Under the pieces are notes generated by a model. That model saw nothing but the letters and a program-made list of their open reading frames with translations. It did no database searches and was not told the DNA's origin. Source: Avena insularis (taxonomy: Eukaryota; Streptophyta; Magnoliopsida; Poales; Poaceae). From it: a DNA stretch of 64,000 nt. A program made the position numbers and the translations under genes. This document shows, piece by piece, positions 58,995-64,000 of this stretch. Where the stretch lies: contig CM042693.1 of NCBI GenBank assembly GCA_023614405.1, positions 332,675,527 through 332,739,526 of the forward strand, in the 5' to 3' direction. How positions within the stretch are numbered: the stretch's first letter is position 1; each line of letters opens with the position of its first letter.

Positions 58995-60638
58995 TGAAGG
59001 GAATATGCCTTGAGAGGCAATAATAAAGTGGTTATTATGTATATTCCAAGTATATGATAGATGTTTATTTTGCATGCTATAATTGTATTAATACGGAAAC
59101 GTTAATACATGTGTGTTTAATAAACAAACAGAAAGTTCCTAGTTATGCCTCTCTCATAAACTAGCTCGTTGATTAACAAGATGATCAAGGTTTCCTGATC
59201 ATGGACATTGGATGTTGTTAATAACGAGGTCACAACTTTATTGGAATGGTGTGATGAACATTCATCCGAAGTATAGCATTACGATCAAAGTCATTGAGTT
59301 TATATTGCTATAACATCATACGAATTGATCCTAATCCTTAGACCATGAGATCATGCCAATCACTAACACTGGAAGAGTATGTTGATAATATCAAACATCA
59401 CACCATAACAGGGTGATTATAAAGATGGGTTTGGTACTACTAATGTGTTATGTTGAGGCCCATGGATCAAGAGTGGAATTTGTTCATCCCGATGATGGAT
59501 AGATATGCTTTGGTCCCTCTCGGTGATATCACATTGATTAGCTTGCAAGCAAGTGATTTGATCACTAGAATGTTATATCACGGGAACGAGAAAAGAGTAC
59601 ATGTCAGTAACAAGATCAAACTAGGTATGGAGATACCGATGATCGAATCTTGGACATGTAATATATCGCGAAACAAAAGGATTAAGATACTAGCATAAAA
59701 GGTTCTCACGATCACAAGAAAGTCATCGTTGAATGTGTGGGAGTCAGTATGGATCTCCAGGTCCCGCTTCTGATTATTGATCCGAGAGGGGTCTCGATCA
59801 TGTCCACATTATTCGCGAACCGTAGGGTGACACACTTAAGAGACACCGACACCATTTGGAGCAAAAGTTTCATGCTGAAAAGAATAACAAGCACAGGAAT
59901 TTATTTCACTAGATACCGAAACAAGTTTTCGGGTGAAATTGCAGAAAGTGTTTTTGCATGTGAAATGAAATAATAGCAAGGGGTTATATGTAAATGTTTG
60001 TCATTAAAGTAATTGAAAAAATTCTGAATAAATAAAAGGAGTTTTATTTAATGAGAGTTTGCATTAAATTTGGTGGAAATTTAATGGAAATTTGAGTGGG
60101 TTTTTGAGTGGAGAAAATTGAAGGGCATTTTTGTGAGTGGAGTGTCCACCCACATCAATAGAGGGAGGGCAAGGGGCAGCCCCCATGCGCCGGCCACCCC
60201 TTGGGGTTCCCCCCTCCTCCTGTAAAAGTAGCCCCTCCCTCTCTCTCACTCACACCTCCTCGTGAAGGATCTCTCTCCCCCTCTAGTATTTATCCCCCAT
60301 GGTCTCGGACTAGCGAGATACATGTTCCCGGAGGCTATTCGGCAAGAAAGAGTTGTGCTTCCGCTGCATCGCTGGAGTGAGGAAGCGGAGGTTGCTCGGT
60401 GCCTTGGACATGTGTGCGAGCACGGATGCACCGCTGATTTGTGGCGCTAGGACTTCCTCTCGATCTTGAGATCATCTACATCAACCACGAGTTCAACCTC
60501 GTTAACCTTTGTTGGTCTTCAAGCATATGTTGTCTATGGATGTACATCCGCACGTTGCTTGTATCTAGTAGATAGATCTTGGTACATAGTTGTTCCCATC
60601 ATAGGAAAAATTTTGTTTTCTATGTTGCGAACCCTACA
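58995..60638 (+). mobile_element. BARE/Angela-type solo LTR
   Basis: It begins tgaagggaatatgcc (canonical TGTTGGAGATATGCC, mutated) and continues with the family's gaggcaataataaagtggtt. It also has the words cgatgatggatagatatgc and ccgtagggtgacacac, and ends ttttctatgttgcgaacc...ctaca at 60638. The flanks GGGAC (58990-58994) and GGGAG (60639-60643) form a 5-bp duplication with one mismatch. No internal sequence follows, so it is a solo LTR, in the opposite orientation to the one at 47801. Confidence 0.9.
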
Positions 60639-60839
60639 GGGAGCGCTTGTTATGGACAATAAATTGGCGCAAATCGAAAGCTCAATTGGGCACACACTTG
60701 TTGTGGAGAATGCGGCCGACAAAGGAGTCGTTCTAATGATTTAAGTTGTTTATCTAGTTAGTGTCTCGGTTGCAATCAAGTGAATCTATGAGGTGAAAGT
60801 AAAACTTTAAGATTTAGGGAGATGGAAGTATAAGAAATA
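60639..60839. other. Short unassigned stretch
   Basis: A 30-codon open run from atggacaataaattggcg (60651) has no recognised similarity. No other feature is seen. Confidence 0.3.
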
Positions 60840-61985
60840 AGAAAATGACACAACTCTTGAACACTTTCAAATTAAAAAATTATACAACTCTTAAAGTAAA
60901 AGAGAGTTTATAATTTTTAGAGGGTGAAAAGTAATGCATTCACTAAAATCTTTATGTCCGATGCATATACTAAAGTTATACAACTCTTAATTTAAAAGAG
61001 AGTTTATAAGTTTTAGAGGGTGAAAAGTAATGCATTCACTAAAATCTTTATGTCCGGTGCATATACCAAAATTATAGAACTCTTGAACACTTGCAAATTA
61101 CAATTTGGACATGATAATGTATTACTAAGAAAACATTGAGAGTTTACCATTTTTAGAGCGTGAAAAGTAATGCATAAACTAAAGGGATCCCTAAAATAAA
61201 ATCTTTATCTCTCATGCATATTTGAAAATTATACACCTTTGAACACTTTGAAATCGCACTTAGGAAAAGATAATTTTGTGCTAAGAAAATCTTGAGAGTT
61301 TATAATTTTCATAGAATGAAATGTAATGCATAAACTTGCATATACGAAAATTATACACCTTTGAACACTGTGAAATCGCACTTAGGACATGATAATGATG
61401 TGCTAAGAAAATCTTGAGAGATTATCATTTTCATAGAGTAGATTGTAATGCATAAACTTGCATATACGAAAATTATACACCTTTAATCACTTTGAAATCG
61501 CACTTAGGACATGATAATGTTGTGCTAAGAAAATCTGGAGAGATTATCATTTTCATAGAGTGAAATGTAATGCATAAACTTGCATATACAAAAATTATAC
61601 ACCTTTGAACTCTTTAAAATCACACTTAATACATGATAATGTTGTGCTAAGAAAATCTTAAGAGATTATCATTTTCATAGAGTGAAATGTAATGCATAAA
61701 CTTGCATACACGAAAATTATACAGCTTTGAACACTTTAAAATCACACTTAGGACATGATAGTGTTGTTCTAAGAAAATATTGATAGTTTATCATTTTCAT
61801 ATAGTGAAATGAAATACATAAACTTGCATATACAAAAATTATACATATTTTGAACACTTTGAAACCGCACTTAGGATGTGATAATGTTGTGCTAAGAAAA
61901 TCTTAAGAGATTATTTTCATAGAATGAAATGTAATGCATAAACTTGCATATATGAAAATTATACACCTTTGAACACTTTACCTTC
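60840..61985. repeat. Tandem array, 122-bp period, about 6 regular plus 3-4 diverged units
   Basis: The word cttgcatata or a close variant occurs at 61335, 61457, 61579, 61701, 61823 and 61943, spacing 122 bp with one unit of 120. Each unit has aaaattatacacctttgaac, an atcgcacttaggacatgata-like word, gtgctaagaaaatct and ttttcatagagtg. Left of 61335 the units are diverged and of other lengths, with related words from about 60880. AT-rich, no coding. Confidence 0.93.
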
Positions 61986-62250
61986 AAATTATATTCAAAT
62001 TTATTTGTTTATGGAGTTAAAGTACCATTGGCAAACTCGCTATTTTACATAGATAGAAGGGTGGCCCCGACAGATATAGGGGTTATCCTGTCCGCTAGAT
62101 CACAGAGGATCAACAATTGGTGGACACGATCCGTGTGACAACTTTCTCAACTAATCAGATCGTACAGCCAAAATGAGCAGAGGTGTGAGAGTTTGTGACT
62201 AAGAGAGAGGAAAAAACTGAGTAGTACTAAAAAACCAAGGGCAAAACTGA
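61986..62250. other. Spacer between tandem array and TRIM
   Basis: No gene seen. It ends in actga, one half of the Cassandra target duplication. Confidence 0.4.
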
Positions 62251-62532
62251 TGTAACACCCCGGCCTCTCTGGACCAGCGGTTGTCACTCATGTCAGCTCA
62301 GTAGGATCTCTAGATTAACCCTACATGCCAATACTAATCTTTTCTACGCACTTTGTCCTCACTCATGTGCACCCGATACCCACTTTCCGGTCGGTCACCT
62401 ATCCTCAAATTGCTCTACGCCAAGCACGCTTAACCTCAGAGTTATTTTTAGATGAGCTTCTGAAAACGAAGTTGCAACTTGTTGACATGGATATCCTATC
62501 AATCCTATTAAGCCATACGCCAGAGTCTCACA
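62251..62532 (-). repeat. Cassandra LTR (3' on the minus strand)
   Basis: Ends tgtaacacccc and gagtctcaca on the plus strand, 282 bp. Confidence 0.9.
62360..62460 (-). promoter_or_regulatory. 5S-rRNA-like segment in the Cassandra LTR, with RNA polymerase III box A
   Basis: On the minus strand the part around 62420-62437 reads GAGGTTAAGCGTGCTTGG, which corresponds to box A of plant 5S rRNA (normally AAGTTAAGCGTGCTTGG). The sequence after it (ggataggtgacc, then ggaaagtgggt) corresponds to the box C region. It is expected to act as an internal pol III promoter, not as a ribosomal gene. Confidence 0.85.
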
Positions 62533-62718
62533 TACACCCACCCTTACAAGATCGATGCCCTCGTCGATCAACCAAAATTCATGAACGTCCCCTCTTGGCA
62601 CACGTCTATGCGTCAAGTGCTAGCACATGTGTCATGTTGTGTCCACTTCGGACCACACTCGCTATGCTCCACATGTCCACCACTAACCCGCACATGCCCG
62701 TATAACCGCGAGGGTCGA

Positions 62719-62729
62719 CTCTATTACCA
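62719..62729 (-). promoter_or_regulatory. Cassandra primer-binding site
   Basis: The minus strand reads TGGTAATAGAG, against the canonical tRNA-iMet site TGGTATCAGAG; two differences. Confidence 0.75.
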
Positions 62730-62731
62730 CT

Positions 62732-63013
62732 TGTAACACCTCGGCCTATCTGGACCACCGGATATCACTCCTGTCAGCTTAATACGATCTCTAGACTAAC
62801 CCCACATGCCAACACTAGTCTTTCCTGCGCACTTTGTCCTTACTCATGCGCACCCGGTACCCACTTCCCGGCCAGTTACCTATCCTAAAATTGCTCTAGG
62901 CCAAGCACGCTTAACCTCAGAGTACTTTTCAGATGAGTTTCCGAAAAAGAAGTTGCAACTTGTTGACATGGGTATCCTATCAATCCTATTACGCCATGCG
63001 CCAGGGTCTCACA
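62732..63013 (-). repeat. Cassandra LTR (5' on the minus strand)
   Basis: Same length and ends as its partner. Its 5S-like box A lies at 62901-62918, at exactly the same offset (481 bp). Confidence 0.9.
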
Positions 63014-63773
63014 ACCGACAAAAGGATTAAAATAGAAAATAGAAACAATGCGTGTTTTATACAATGAAATACATCTTGGCATATATCAAATTATTTGCAA
63101 TTCAAATATACATGAGTGTGCCAATTATTGCCTTATTCAGGCAAACTATGTTTTAGGAAAGGGCTTGAGTAGAAAGCTATGAACCTTCATCGATAGTAGG
63201 TGATTTGACAAGTGGTGATTTAGATTAAAACTTGATTTTTATACGTTTCTTATGGTGGCAGGTCACATAAGAATACTTTTTGGGCAGGTACCACTATATG
63301 TTTTGATCTTTTTGAATTTGTTGTGCATAAAATAACTCAATTAGCTAGCTAAACCTCATTCGTTGACTCTCTGTTGACTAGCCATCGGAGGGTAAAACTG
63401 AGTATATTGCACGCGACAGTGTTAGTACTGGAGGGAAAAACTAAGTACAGCCAAATTGTTAGTGTTACTCTCGAGTCTCGAGGGTATAACTGAGTACACC
63501 TAAGTCGCCAGGGTTAGACACGAGGAAGAAACATGATGCACGGTACACGTGTTACGGTACACGGGGTGGTAGCGGACGTGTGTGGTCGTGCACGATGCAG
63601 TAGCGTACGCAGTTACGCGGTGCACGGTGGTGCAACGAAACATCTCTTTCCTTCACCTTCAGAGAGGCCCTCTCCCTCTCCCTCTTCACCTTCTCACTCA
63701 CTCACTCACGCAACCGTCTCCACTGTCCCATCACCTTCTGCAAACGCCTAAGAAAATTCCAACCACGCCAGCG
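63014..63773 (+). promoter_or_regulatory. Possible promoter and leader of an edge gene
   Basis: AT-rich to about 63400, then increasingly GC-rich. A G-box-like acacgtgt core lies near 63546, among several cggtacacg words. A pyrimidine-rich leader (ctctccctctccctcttcac and ctcactcactcactcacg) spans 63668-63710, typical of grass 5' leaders. No clear TATA box is seen. Confidence 0.4.
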
Positions 63774-64000
63774 ATGGAGAAGAATGACGCGGTGAACATT
63801 GTCGCCTCCAAGGCCGCCGGCGAGGAGGCCCCCATCCCTATCCAGGCCCCTGTCGAGCCATCAAAGGTAGTCGTCGTCCCCGTCCCCGCTTCCGCCATAG
63901 CCGCCAACGAGGAGGCCTCCGCCGGTCGCGGGCAGATCCCGCTCGACTGGGACCCCTACGAGAAGGAGGAGTACATCTAGCCGGAGAACCCCTATGACAC
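63774..64000 (+). CDS. Possible first exon of an unknown gene (truncated at window edge)
   Basis: ATG 63774 in a good context (agcgatgg) starts MEKNDAVNIVASKAAGEE and runs with grass-like GC-rich codons to TAG at 63978-63980 after DPYEKEEYI. The sequence past the stop keeps a coding look (PENPYD), so the TAG may be a nonsense mutation of CAG, or an intron may begin earlier; a gt follows catcaaag near 63868. I do not recognise the protein. Confidence 0.4.

Larger units (their letters stand above)
62251..63013 (-). mobile_element. Cassandra TRIM retrotransposon
   Basis: Terminal-repeat retrotransposon in miniature, 763 bp. Two 282-bp LTRs (62251-62532 and 62732-63013) flank a 199-bp interior without coding. 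On the minus strand the LTR starts TGTGAGAC and ends GTGTTACA, the primer site TGGTAATAGAG lies 2 bases inside the 5' LTR, and a purine tract AAGGGTGGGTGTA precedes the 3' LTR. The flanks ACTGA and ACCGA match at four of five positions. The LTRs hold a 5S-rRNA-like segment, the defining trait of Cassandra. Confidence 0.92.

Noticed and set aside
59450..59698. Open frames in the BARE/Angela solo LTR
   Set aside because: They lie in conserved noncoding LTR sequence and are not related to any transposon protein.
62360..62460. Genuine 5S rRNA gene
   Set aside because: Only part of the 5S sequence is present, it is diverged, and it lies within paired LTRs of a Cassandra element.

Overview
This is nuclear DNA from a grass of the wheat/barley tribe (Triticeae). 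The evidence is the repeat content: BARE/Angela-type copia LTRs, Athila-like gypsy elements with a tRNA-Asp-type primer site, CACTA transposons, a Tat-lineage gypsy element and a Cassandra miniature retrotransposon, nested in one another as is typical of Triticeae intergenic space. I see only one convincing intact host gene: a five-exon methylsterol monooxygenase (sterol C4-methyl oxidase, SMO1 type) at 42564-44416. An open frame at the right edge (63774 on) may begin another gene.

Layout. 1-10135: remnant of a minus-strand copia element. A long solo-LTR-like element (343-9350) sits in it, and that is split by a non-autonomous gypsy element (2431-8064, TSD AACGT) with 51-, 48- and 79-bp tandem arrays. 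10136-11620: 3' end of another gypsy element. About 11621-27665: right part of a CACTA transposon carrying a fragment of a glyoxalase-family gene, split by a 13.15-kb Tat-lineage gypsy element (11873-25024, TSD CCTAC). The Tat element has a minus-strand ORF1-gag-pro-RT-RH-aRH-INT frame and a spliced six-exon gene on the opposite strand. 29091-36764: Athila-like element with gag-protease only (TSD GGAGG). 36770-42216: decayed unknown gene (37206-37960) and two small CACTA elements (38328-40313, TSD AAT; 40777-42216). 42564-44416: the SMO gene. 44715-58349: old copia element (TSD GACTT) holding a minus-strand BARE/Angela solo LTR (47801-56569), which holds a second Athila-like element (49413-56424). 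58995-60638: plus-strand BARE/Angela solo LTR. 60840-61985: tandem array with a 122-bp period. 62251-63013: Cassandra TRIM with 5S-rRNA-like LTRs. 63014-64000: possible start of a gene.

How the parts relate. The two Athila-like elements share LTRs, leader and a 2.7-kb 3' noncoding module, but their coding cassettes differ: one has a decayed gag-protease, the other a single uninterrupted 365-codon ORF that I do not recognise. The 2431-8064 element and the Tat element share terminal motifs and primer-site type, which suggests an autonomous/non-autonomous pair. Most transposon coding frames are broken by a few nonsense codons, largely TAG. Boundaries given to the base come from matching LTR ends and target duplications read by eye; those called approximate lack such support.
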